From Pseudomonadota bacterium (GTDB lineage: Bacteria; Pseudomonadota; Alphaproteobacteria; Rhizobiales; Devosiaceae), in assembly GCA_023427545.1 (NCBI GenBank), contig JAEZBF010000340.1:1-11408 (forward strand): 11,408 nt of DNA, in the 5' to 3' direction. This document shows positions 6,033-11,408 of this stretch, piece by piece. Positions within the stretch are counted from its first letter, which is position 1; each line of letters opens with the position of its first letter. The position numbers and the translations under genes were made by a program. The notes under the pieces were generated by a model. That model made no database searches. It saw only the letters and a program-made list of their open reading frames with translations, and had not been told where the DNA came from.

Positions 6033-7793
6033 ATGACCATCGAGGCATGGGGCGATAGGCTTGCGCCCGATATTCCGGAAACGCTCCGGCGGTTTCCCCT
6101 GCCAATCGCGCTCGCCGCGGCAGCAACCCTGTGCATCCTGGCGCTCACGAACCAGATCGTCCCCTTCGGCGACGAAGGCTGGATGCGTGGGGTGCTCGGG
6201 CTCGGGACTGGTGCCGTCTTCGCGCTGGCCGGTGTGTTCTTCGGCGAAAGCCGCCCGGGCAACCGCCTCGCGAGCATCATCCTTGCGTACGTCGTGCCGA
6301 TCGCCGTCGTGCTGCTCTTCCAGCTGCGGGACACGACCTACTTCGTGCCCTATGCCATGCCGGTCGTCGGCGCACTCTGGCTCTCCGTCTCGGCATCTAC
6401 CGCGGGTTGGGGCAGGGGCGCCGCCGCCGGCCAGCAGGACCGCTTCTGGTGGTTGAACCACCGCGCGGCCGCTTCCGGCGCCATCGCCGGCGTCGCGCTG
6501 CTGCTGATCACCGTCGGCATCGTCGCCATCGAGCGCACGGTCGCAACCCTCTTCGGGTTCGAGCTGGGCAACGTCTTCTACCGCACCGTGCTGCCGATCC
6601 TGGGCGCTTTCTTCGCCCCGCTCTACTGGCTGTCCACCCTGCCGCGCCTCTCCGAATACGATCCGCGTGTGCTCGAGCAGCCCGATTTCCTCGCCCGCGC
6701 CATCGGCCTGCTCGGCAAGTTCGTGCTGATCCCGCTGCTGCTCGCCTACTCCGTCATCCTGCTCGCCTATTTCGCGCAGATCGTGCTCACCCGCTCGCTG
6801 CCGCAGGGCGTGCTCGGCTGGATGGTACTCGGCTTCGTCATCGCCGGCGCCGCGACCTGGCTGGTGCTCCACCCCCCGTTCGTCCGCGACAGCGCCCTCG
6901 TGCGGTTCTTTCACCGCGGTTGGTTCTGGCTCACCATCCTCCCGCTCGGTCTGTTCGGGCTCGCCGTTTACATCCGCATCGACGCCTATGGCTTTACGCC
7001 CGAGCGGCTGCTGCTGGTCTGGGGGGGAATATGGGCGGGGGTTATCACGCTGACGTTCCTCTTCCGCCGCGGCGACATCCGCATGATCCCGGGGCTTGCT
7101 GCGTTCCTCCTGCTCATCGGCAGCATCGGCCCCTGGAACATCGAGAACCTGCCGCGCGTCCAGCAGGCGATGGTGCTCGACGATCTGCTCTCCCGCCCCG
7201 GCACGGATGCCGCCAGCGTACCCACGACAGCTGAGTGGCCGGCCGAAGACAAATCGCGGGCGGTTGCCGTCATCACCTATCTCGGCGGCGATGATCAGGG
7301 GCAGGTCGAACTCGCCCGCGTGCTCCGCGCGCACGGCATCGAAGTCGACGCTGCGGGCGTCGACGCCGGCTCGGCCGTTGCGGCCCTCGGCCTTCAGGGG
7401 ACCGGTGAACTGATCGTGGGGACTGCCTATTCGCTCGGCCGCGACTTCAAGCTTCCGGTCGATGTCTCGGCGACGCCTTGGCTCATCGGTGACGCCTATG
7501 TGTCGGGCAGTGACAGCCGCATCGCTGCGGTCGATCTCACCTTCCGTATCGACCGCCGCACGTTCGTTGCGCTCCGCGGCGGCCGGCTCATGGCGAGTGT
7601 CGACCTCGGTCCAATGATCGATGGCGACAATCGCGGCATGCTGCCCGTCACGACGATCGACTTCACTGTCGGTGACCGCAAGTTCCGCCTCGTCGTCGAT
7701 CTCGCCAGCGTCCACCGCGGCATGGAGACCAACAACCAGGTCTACGTCGGCTACGTCGATGGCGTGCTCTTCAGCTCGGCTCCGGCCGACTAG
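6033..7793 (+). CDS. DUF4153-family multi-span membrane protein
   Basis: A 586-residue protein with many hydrophobic segments between about residues 23 and 365 (for example PLPIALAAAATLCILALTNQ and GAIAGVALLLITVGIVAIE), followed by a soluble C-terminal region of about 220 residues. The overall design fits DUF4153 membrane proteins, whose function is not established. The C-terminal part has alternating strand-like stretches such as RAVAVITYLGGDD and KFRLVVDLASVHRG. The start at 6033 is preceded by a purine-rich AGGGGG (6021-6026). An in-frame ATG at 5988 exists but would overlap the previous gene by 28 bases and add a basic leader to the first membrane helix. It lies 17 bases after the phytoene-synthase-like gene and is probably the last gene of the yajC operon. 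Its stop codon overlaps that of trmFO on the other strand. Confidence 0.8.
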   Translation: MTIEAWGDRLAPDIPETLRRFPLPIALAAAATLCILALTNQIVPFGDEGWMRGVLGLGTGAVFALAGVFFGESRPGNRLASIILAYVVPIAVVLLFQLRDTTYFVPYAMPVVGALWLSVSASTAGWGRGAAAGQQDRFWWLNHRAAASGAIAGVALLLITVGIVAIERTVATLFGFELGNVFYRTVLPILGAFFAPLYWLSTLPRLSEYDPRVLEQPDFLARAIGLLGKFVLIPLLLAYSVILLAYFAQIVLTRSLPQGVLGWMVLGFVIAGAATWLVLHPPFVRDSALVRFFHRGWFWLTILPLGLFGLAVYIRIDAYGFTPERLLLVWGGIWAGVITLTFLFRRGDIRMIPGLAAFLLLIGSIGPWNIENLPRVQQAMVLDDLLSRPGTDAASVPTTAEWPAEDKSRAVAVITYLGGDDQGQVELARVLRAHGIEVDAAGVDAGSAVAALGLQGTGELIVGTAYSLGRDFKLPVDVSATPWLIGDAYVSGSDSRIAAVDLTFRIDRRTFVALRGGRLMASVDLGPMIDGDNRGMLPVTTIDFTVGDRKFRLVVDLASVHRGMETNNQVYVGYVDGVLFSSAPAD

Positions 7794-9193
7794 GCCGCTG
7801 CCGCCCGCGCGCTGGCCCAGCCGGCGATGTCCGCGAGCGCCCGGGCGCTGATCGCCCGCCGCTTGGCCTGGGTCTTCTCCGCGCCGCGCCAGCGCTTGAC
7901 GCCCTCCGGCCGCTGCACGCTCACCTCCGGGAACAACCCGAAGTTGACATTCATCGGCTGGAAGCTGCGCGGGCCCGGCTCCCCCTCTGCCGCAAGGTGA
8001 CCGCCGGTGATGTGCGCGATCAACGCCCCCATCGCCGTCGTGACTGGCGGCGCCGGCATGCTGCTCCCCAGCGCATCGGCAGCCGCCATCCGCCCGGCGA
8101 TCAGCCCGATCGCTGCGCTTTCGACATAGCCTTCGACCCCGGTGATCTGCCCGGCAAAGCGCAGCCGCGGGTCAGCCTTTAGCCTGAGGTCCGCCCCCAG
8201 CACCTTCGGCGAATTGAGGAACGTGTTGTGGTGAAGCCCCCCGAGCCGGGCGAACTGCGCGTTCTCGAGCCCCGGGATCAGCCGGAAGATCTCCGCCTGC
8301 TTGCGGTACTTCAGCTTGGTCTGGAACCCGACCATGTTCCACAGCGTGCCCAGTGCATTGTCCTGCCGCAGTTGCACCACGGCGTAGGGCTTCACCTCGG
8401 GGTTGCGCGGGTTTGTGAGGCCGACCGGCTTGAGCGGCCCCCAGCGCAGAGTCTCCCGCCCGCGTTCCGCCATCACCTCGATCGGCAGGCAGCCGTCGAA
8501 GTAGGGCACGTTCTCCCACTCGTGGAACTGGTGCTTCTCGCCGGTGAGCAGCGCGTCGACGAAGCGGTTGTACTCGGCCTCGTTCATCGGGCAGTTGAGG
8601 TAATCCGCCCCGGTCCCGCCCGGCCCCGGCTTGTCGTAGCGCGACTGCGCCCAAACGATCGAGCGGTCGATGCTCTCGGCGTGCACAATCGGCGCGATGG
8701 CATCGAAAAAAGCCAGCTCGTCCTCGCCGGTGAGCGTGCGGATCGCTTCGGCCAGTGGGCGAGAGGTCAGCGGCCCGGTGGCGACGATGACGTTGCGCCA
8801 CTCGGCCGGAGGCAATCCGTCGATCTCCTCGCGAGCGACCGTGACGTTGGGGTGCGCCTCGAGCGCCGCCGTCACTGCCGCAGAAAAGCCGTTGCGATCG
8901 ACCGCGAGTGCACCGCCGGCGGGCAGCTTGTGCGCATCGGCCGCCCGCATCACCAGCGAGCCGCAGCGGCGCATCTCCTCGTGCAGCAGGCCGACCGCAT
9001 TGTTCTCGTGATCGTCCGACCGGATGCTGTTGGAGCAGACGAGCTCGGCGAGCCCCTCGGTCAGGTGCGCCTCAGTGCTGCGCACCGGCCGCATTTCATG
9101 CAGCACGACGCGAGCGCCCGCCGAGGCGGCCTGCCATGCCGCTTCCGATCCCGCGAGGCCGCCGCCGATGATGTGGATGGGTTGGTCTGTCAC
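7790..9193 (-). CDS. trmFO: Methylenetetrahydrofolate-tRNA-(uracil-5-)-methyltransferase TrmFO
   Basis: A 467-residue FAD- and folate-dependent enzyme that makes 5-methyluridine at position 54 of tRNA in the cytoplasm. The N-terminal dinucleotide fold is IHIIGGGLAGSEAAWQAA (about 6-23), followed by VLHEMRPV (30-37) and the CSNSIRSDD motif. With the GTG start at 9193, the first motif Cys is residue 53, the same number as the catalytic Cys53 of Bacillus subtilis TrmFO, which supports this start. A second conserved Cys lies in DYLNCPMNEAEY near residue 201. The frame remains open upstream to 9301, but that part overlaps the preceding gene and lacks a proper Rossmann start. No Shine-Dalgarno precedes GTG. 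The gene is 43 bases downstream of the DJ-1/PfpI gene on the same strand, so co-transcription is likely. Confidence 0.93.
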   Translation of the reverse strand: MTDQPIHIIGGGLAGSEAAWQAASAGARVVLHEMRPVRSTEAHLTEGLAELVCSNSIRSDDHENNAVGLLHEEMRRCGSLVMRAADAHKLPAGGALAVDRNGFSAAVTAALEAHPNVTVAREEIDGLPPAEWRNVIVATGPLTSRPLAEAIRTLTGEDELAFFDAIAPIVHAESIDRSIVWAQSRYDKPGPGGTGADYLNCPMNEAEYNRFVDALLTGEKHQFHEWENVPYFDGCLPIEVMAERGRETLRWGPLKPVGLTNPRNPEVKPYAVVQLRQDNALGTLWNMVGFQTKLKYRKQAEIFRLIPGLENAQFARLGGLHHNTFLNSPKVLGADLRLKADPRLRFAGQITGVEGYVESAAIGLIAGRMAAADALGSSMPAPPVTTAMGALIAHITGGHLAAEGEPGPRSFQPMNVNFGLFPEVSVQRPEGVKRWRGAEKTQAKRRAISARALADIAGWASARAAAA

Positions 9194-9236
9194 GCGCGCG
9201 GGGTTAGCAAACGCCAGCCCCGCGCGCAACCGCGCC

Positions 9237-9797
9237 TCAGGCGGCGCGGCGGGTGTGCTGGCCCTCGGAAACCTCCTCGGCGATCTTCTCCGAGAAGGCA
9301 TCGAGGTCGCCCGGGTTGCGGCTGGTGATCAGGCCCTGGTCCGTCACCACCGCGCTGTCTTCCCAGCGGCCGCCGGCGTTGATCACGTCGGTCTTGATCG
9401 AGTGGTACGAGGTGACCTTGCGTCCCTTGACGATGCCGGTCTGGATGAGCAGCCACGGCGCGTGACACACGGCCGCGACAACCTTGCCCTGGGTCCAGAA
9501 CGCGTTGATGAGGTCGAGCACCTTCTGCTCGACGCGGAGCTTGTCGGGATTGATGACTCCGCCTGGCAGCACGATCGCGTCGTACTGGTCGGCAGAAACC
9601 TGGTCGATGGTCTTGTCGACCGTCACCGGGCTGCCCCAGTCCGTCTTGTCCCAGCCCCAGATCTCGCCCGCCTTCAGGGCGATGACATCCACCTTGGCGC
9701 CAGCGCCTTTCAGCGCAGCCAGGGGCTTCTCGAGCTCCGCCTGCTCAAAACCGTCCGTTGCGACGATGGCGATGGATTTGCCCTGCAGATCGCGCAT
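9237..9797 (-). CDS. DJ-1/PfpI-family protein (type 1 glutamine amidotransferase-like)
   Basis: A 186-residue DJ-1/PfpI protein. Family marks are IAIVATDGFEQAELEKP (9-25) with the conserved acid Glu18, AIVLPGG (74-80), the nucleophile elbow VVAAVCHAPWLL (106-117) with Cys111-His112, and TSRNPGDL (158-165) near the end. Members include proteases, chaperones and glyoxalase/deglycase-like stress proteins; the AVCHAPW form is typical of the PfpI/YfkM stress branch. The exact activity cannot be told from sequence. The ATG at 9797 is preceded by GGAGAG at 9808-9803 with 5-base spacing. The frame is open further upstream to 9920, but that leader spans the promoter. A GGAAC-N17-CGTT element 37 bases upstream suggests general-stress control by EcfG. 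Confidence 0.92.
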   Translation of the reverse strand: MRDLQGKSIAIVATDGFEQAELEKPLAALKGAGAKVDVIALKAGEIWGWDKTDWGSPVTVDKTIDQVSADQYDAIVLPGGVINPDKLRVEQKVLDLINAFWTQGKVVAAVCHAPWLLIQTGIVKGRKVTSYHSIKTDVINAGGRWEDSAVVTDQGLITSRNPGDLDAFSEKIAEEVSEGQHTRRAA

Positions 9798-9833
9798 GGC
9801 CTCTCTCCGTTGTTGCTGATGGGGTATCGGCAA

Positions 9834-9859
9834 AACGAACAGGCCGCGGCCGAAGTTCC
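9834..9859 (-). promoter_or_regulatory. EcfG-type general stress response promoter
   Basis: On the minus strand GGAAC (9859-9855), a 17-base spacer and CGTT (9837-9834) match exactly the alphaproteobacterial EcfG consensus GGAAC-N16/17-CGTT. The element is upstream of and points into the DJ-1/PfpI gene, giving a leader of about 30 bases that contains the GGAGAG ribosome-binding site. Position, orientation and spacing all fit. A chance match is possible but unlikely at this exact place. Confidence 0.75.
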
Positions 9860-9942
9860 GGCTGGGGTTAGTGGGGCGCAGGAGTGGAGGGGTAGAGGTG
9901 GTTGGGCCATGGCCATGCACGGCACGCAGGCCTCAGAAATGC

Positions 9943-9973
9943 GAACACCCGCTCTAGAAGCGAGCGGGTGTTC
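9943..9973 (-). terminator. Strong hairpin, probable terminator of the DUF1127 gene
   Basis: A 12-bp perfect stem (9943-9954 with 9962-9973) with a 7-base loop lies 35 bases downstream of the DUF1127 stop and upstream of the DJ-1/PfpI promoter. On the minus strand the stem is followed by GCATTTCTG, a poor T-run, so termination efficiency is uncertain. On the plus strand no T-run follows. Confidence 0.6.
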
Positions 9974-10008
9974 CATAGTCCATGATGACGCTGGTGGTCT
10001 GCCGGCGA

Positions 10009-10158
10009 CTAAAGCGCGCGAGCATGATCGCGGGCAATGCGCTGGATGTCGGTCCGGCTGATGCCGAGATCGTTCAGCTGACGGTTGTCGAGAGCGGCGA
10101 GCTCGCGAACGGTCTGCTGGTACGCGGCCCACTTGCGGATCGTCTTGCGAAGGTCCAT
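10009..10158 (-). CDS. DUF1127 small protein
   Basis: A 49-residue basic protein with the DUF1127 signature: an Arg/Lys-rich N-terminal helix (MDLRKTIRKWAAYQQTV) followed by RELAALDNRQLNDLGISRTD and a basic tail RIARDHARAL. DUF1127 proteins are common in alphaproteobacteria; some studied members bind RNA or affect RNA turnover and stress or nutrient responses, but the role here is not known. The ATG at 10158 has an excellent AAGGAG (10170-10165) at 6-base spacing. The frame extends upstream to 10242, but that leader lacks family similarity. The gene has a strong hairpin downstream. A possible -10 (TATATC, about 10193-10188 on the minus strand) lies upstream with no good -35. Confidence 0.88.
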   Translation of the reverse strand: MDLRKTIRKWAAYQQTVRELAALDNRQLNDLGISRTDIQRIARDHARAL

Positions 10159-10338
10159 CGAAGTCTCCTTTCTTGAGTTTACGTGAACGATATAGGCCCG
10201 CTCCGACCCGATGAGCAGGCCGCCATTGCTCAAGCGTGACATGCGAAAATCGCAAGGCTCTGCTTGGACTTGTTTACGCCGAATTAAGTTGTGCCCGAAC
10301 GCGCCGCACGTGAGCGAGCGCGGCTTGCAAAGTTCAAC

Positions 10339-10494
10339 TCAGCGGCGGTCGAATAGCCCCTGGGTCATCTTCGTGAACCCGGCCGCAGACAGTCCCGGCA
10401 GGACCGCACGGCGGGTCGACGGCACGTCCGCCTCCCGCAGCGAAGGCTTGAGGTCGACGAGGTGCCTCAGGCGCCAGACGGCACGAACGAACAT
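10339..10494 (-). CDS. Possible small basic protein, 51 residues, unknown
   Basis: An ATG at 10494 is preceded on the minus strand by GGGGAG (10507-10502) with about 7-base spacing, and opens a 51-codon frame ending in TGA at 10341-10339. The product begins MFVRAVWRLRHLVDLKPSLR, an amphipathic, Arg-rich helix, and ends TKMTQGLFDRR. I do not recognise a family. Its size, charge, strand and position upstream of the DUF1127 gene resemble other small stress-linked proteins, but it lacks the DUF1127 motif. The frame is open upstream to 10533, which adds only 13 residues before the ribosome-binding site. It may equally be a chance frame in GC-rich DNA. The good ribosome-binding site is the main support. 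Confidence 0.4.
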   Translation of the reverse strand: MFVRAVWRLRHLVDLKPSLREADVPSTRRAVLPGLSAAGFTKMTQGLFDRR

Positions 10495-10706
10495 TTGAGC
10501 GTCTCCCCTGATTGGTTGGCGACGCAGGAACATGGTTCGATTTGCCCGCCCGGACCACCCGGCGATGCGGTGGCGCCCTATGCGCCTGGCGCATGGAACG
10601 GCACCGACCGGTCACATTTGCTGTCGTTGGTCCCCGGCGGGCTTCCGGCAAACCGCGGCAACTGGCATGCTGGCCCGATTGGCAGGGGGCTGCCATCGGG
10701 GGGAAC

Positions 10707-11066
10707 ATGAAATCGATTCTACTGGGTGGCGTGATCGCCGCCGCATTTGCCGTGCTCGCCGGATGCTCGACCACCGGAAGCACCGGCACCAATCTCGCCA
10801 CCGCGAACGGGGCAACGGGCACGATCCGCATCATCAACGACAGCGGCAACTACATCGACGCGCTGCTGATCTCGGACTGCGACGCCTTCACCTACGGCAC
10901 CAACAACCTGCTGGGCCCGAGCAACGGCATCCCCGACGGCGGCTACCGCGACTTCGAGGTTCCGGCCGGCTGCTGGGATGTCGCCGTCGGCGCACTCGGC
11001 GTCGGCGACGTCCGCCAGCGCATGAACATCGGCGCCAACGGCATCTTCGAATTCACCGTCGGCTAG
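10707..11066 (+). CDS. Small secreted lipoprotein, unknown function
   Basis: A 119-residue protein with a lipoprotein signal: MKSILLGGVIAAAFAVLAGC, with the lipobox LAGC and the lipid-bearing Cys at residue 20. A short Ser/Thr/Gly/Asn linker (21-38) follows, then a compact domain of about 80 residues starting GTIRIINDSGNYIDALLISD and ending NIGANGIFEFTV. Two further Cys residues (58 and 89) could form a disulfide in the periplasm. The composition suggests a small beta-sandwich, which is inference; I do not recognise a named family. The ATG at 10707 follows GGGGGGAAC, a usable ribosome-binding site, and the signal peptide begins directly there. An in-frame ATG at 10512 would bury the signal behind 65 residues and was not chosen. 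It is convergent with uvrA, with a 40-base gap and no clear terminator. Confidence 0.82.
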   Translation: MKSILLGGVIAAAFAVLAGCSTTGSTGTNLATANGATGTIRIINDSGNYIDALLISDCDAFTYGTNNLLGPSNGIPDGGYRDFEVPAGCWDVAVGALGVGDVRQRMNIGANGIFEFTVG

Positions 11067-11106
11067 TCACTGGCATTGGGTGAGCCCGGCCCGCCTACGC
11101 CGCCGC

Positions 11107-11408
11107 TCACTCCGCGGCCTTGGTCCGCTGCGGGCGGCGCTCCATCACTTCCTTGAGGAACCGGCCGGTGTGCGATCGCGGGTTCTCGGCGATGTCTTCG
11201 GGCGTGCCGATGCCGACGATCTCCCCGCCGCCGTCGCCACCCTCGGGCCCTAGGTCGATCACCCAGTCGGCGGTCTTGATGACCTCGAGGTTGTGCTCGA
11301 TCACCACCACAGTGTTACCGGCATCTACCAGCTCGTGCAGCACGTCGAGCAGCTTGGCGACGTCGTGGAAGTGCAGCCCCGTGGTGGGCTCGTCGAGCAT
11401 GTAGAGCG
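11107..11408 (-). CDS. uvrA: Excinuclease ABC subunit UvrA, C-terminal part
   Basis: The last 99 or so residues of UvrA, the DNA-damage-sensing ATPase of nucleotide excision repair; the rest lies beyond the right edge. The visible part opens with LYMLDEPTTGLHFHD, which is the Walker B and following loop of the second ABC ATPase. It continues with the H-loop region VVVIEHNLEVIKTADWVIDL and the typical UvrA ending GPEGGDGGGEIVGIGTPEDI and SHTGRFLK. The frame continues unbroken to the window end. The short basic tail ERRPQRTKAAE is unremarkable. Confidence 0.96.
   Translation of the reverse strand, partial: LYMLDEPTTGLHFHDVAKLLDVLHELVDAGNTVVVIEHNLEVIKTADWVIDLGPEGGDGGGEIVGIGTPEDIAENPRSHTGRFLKEVMERRPQRTKAAE

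Noticed and set aside
5820..7715. 631-residue open frame on the minus strand
   Set aside because: It lies antisense to the DUF4153 and phytoene-synthase-like genes, has a low-complexity Glu/Asp/Arg/Gly composition typical of GC-rich shadow frames, and has no domain.
9194..9301. Upstream extension of TrmFO
   Set aside because: It overlaps the DJ-1/PfpI gene, is low complexity, and the GTG at 9193 places the catalytic Cys at residue 53 as in B. subtilis TrmFO.
9024..10061. 345-residue open frame on the plus strand
   Set aside because: It is antisense to trmFO, the DJ-1/PfpI gene and its promoter; composition is shadow-like and there is no recognisable domain.
10243..10338. Slightly AT-richer gap considered for a small RNA or extra promoter
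   Set aside because: No convincing -35/-10 pair, no terminator hairpin with a T-run and no coding frame were found.
10595..10628. GGAAC followed by CGTT upstream of the lipoprotein gene
   Set aside because: The spacing is 25 bases, outside the 16-17 needed for an EcfG promoter.
10681..10694. Small hairpin ggcag/ctgcc just before the lipoprotein ribosome-binding site
   Set aside because: The stem is only 5-6 bp and such short GC inverted repeats are common by chance here.
10512..10706. Upstream extension of the lipoprotein frame
   Set aside because: It would place 65 residues ahead of a textbook lipoprotein signal peptide and lacks a ribosome-binding site.

Overview
The window is high-GC chromosomal DNA from an alphaproteobacterium, most likely a member of the Sphingomonadales. 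Three things point there: the gene order yajC, secDF, Mth938-domain gene, phytoene-synthase-like gene; a dispersed palindrome of a type I associate with sphingomonad genomes; and a match to the alphaproteobacterial EcfG general-stress promoter. All gene assignments come from reading the sequence, with no database search. The content is mainly core housekeeping genes. I see no phage, insertion sequence, CRISPR array or defence system.

Layout, left half. The end of an M23/LytM-domain gene (1-560, +) with degenerate zinc ligands is followed by an intrinsic terminator (587-616). A DUF815-type AAA ATPase gene (616-1491, -) converges on it. A short divergent promoter region (about 1492-1664) separates the ATPase from a rightward operon: yajC (1665-2096), a natural secD-secF fusion (2134-4680), an Mth938/DUF498 gene related to NDUFAF3 (4781-5170), a phytoene-synthase-like gene related to NDUFAF6 (5173-6015) and a DUF4153 membrane protein gene (6033-7793). 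A large imperfect palindrome (4689-4768) lies inside this operon, after secDF.

Layout, right half. trmFO (7790-9193, -) converges on the DUF4153 gene, and the two stop codons share one CTAG. Upstream of trmFO on the same strand is a DJ-1/PfpI gene (9237-9797), preceded by a GGAAC-N17-CGTT EcfG-type promoter that may also feed trmFO. Further upstream, still on the minus strand, are a strong hairpin, a 49-residue DUF1127 gene (10009-10158) and a possible 51-residue gene of unknown function (10339-10494). On the plus strand is a small lipoprotein gene (10707-11066). The window ends in the 3' end of uvrA (11107 onward, -).

How the genes fit together. YajC and SecDF are accessory parts of the Sec translocon. 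The next two genes resemble mitochondrial complex I assembly factors, so the operon links membrane-protein export and insertion with probable respiratory-complex assembly. The DJ-1/PfpI, DUF1127 and uvrA segment has a stress and repair flavour. I found no convincing wholly new system. The best leads are regulatory: the EcfG promoter, the operon-internal palindrome covering a likely ribosome-binding site, and the divergent promoters that may share one palindromic -35 element.
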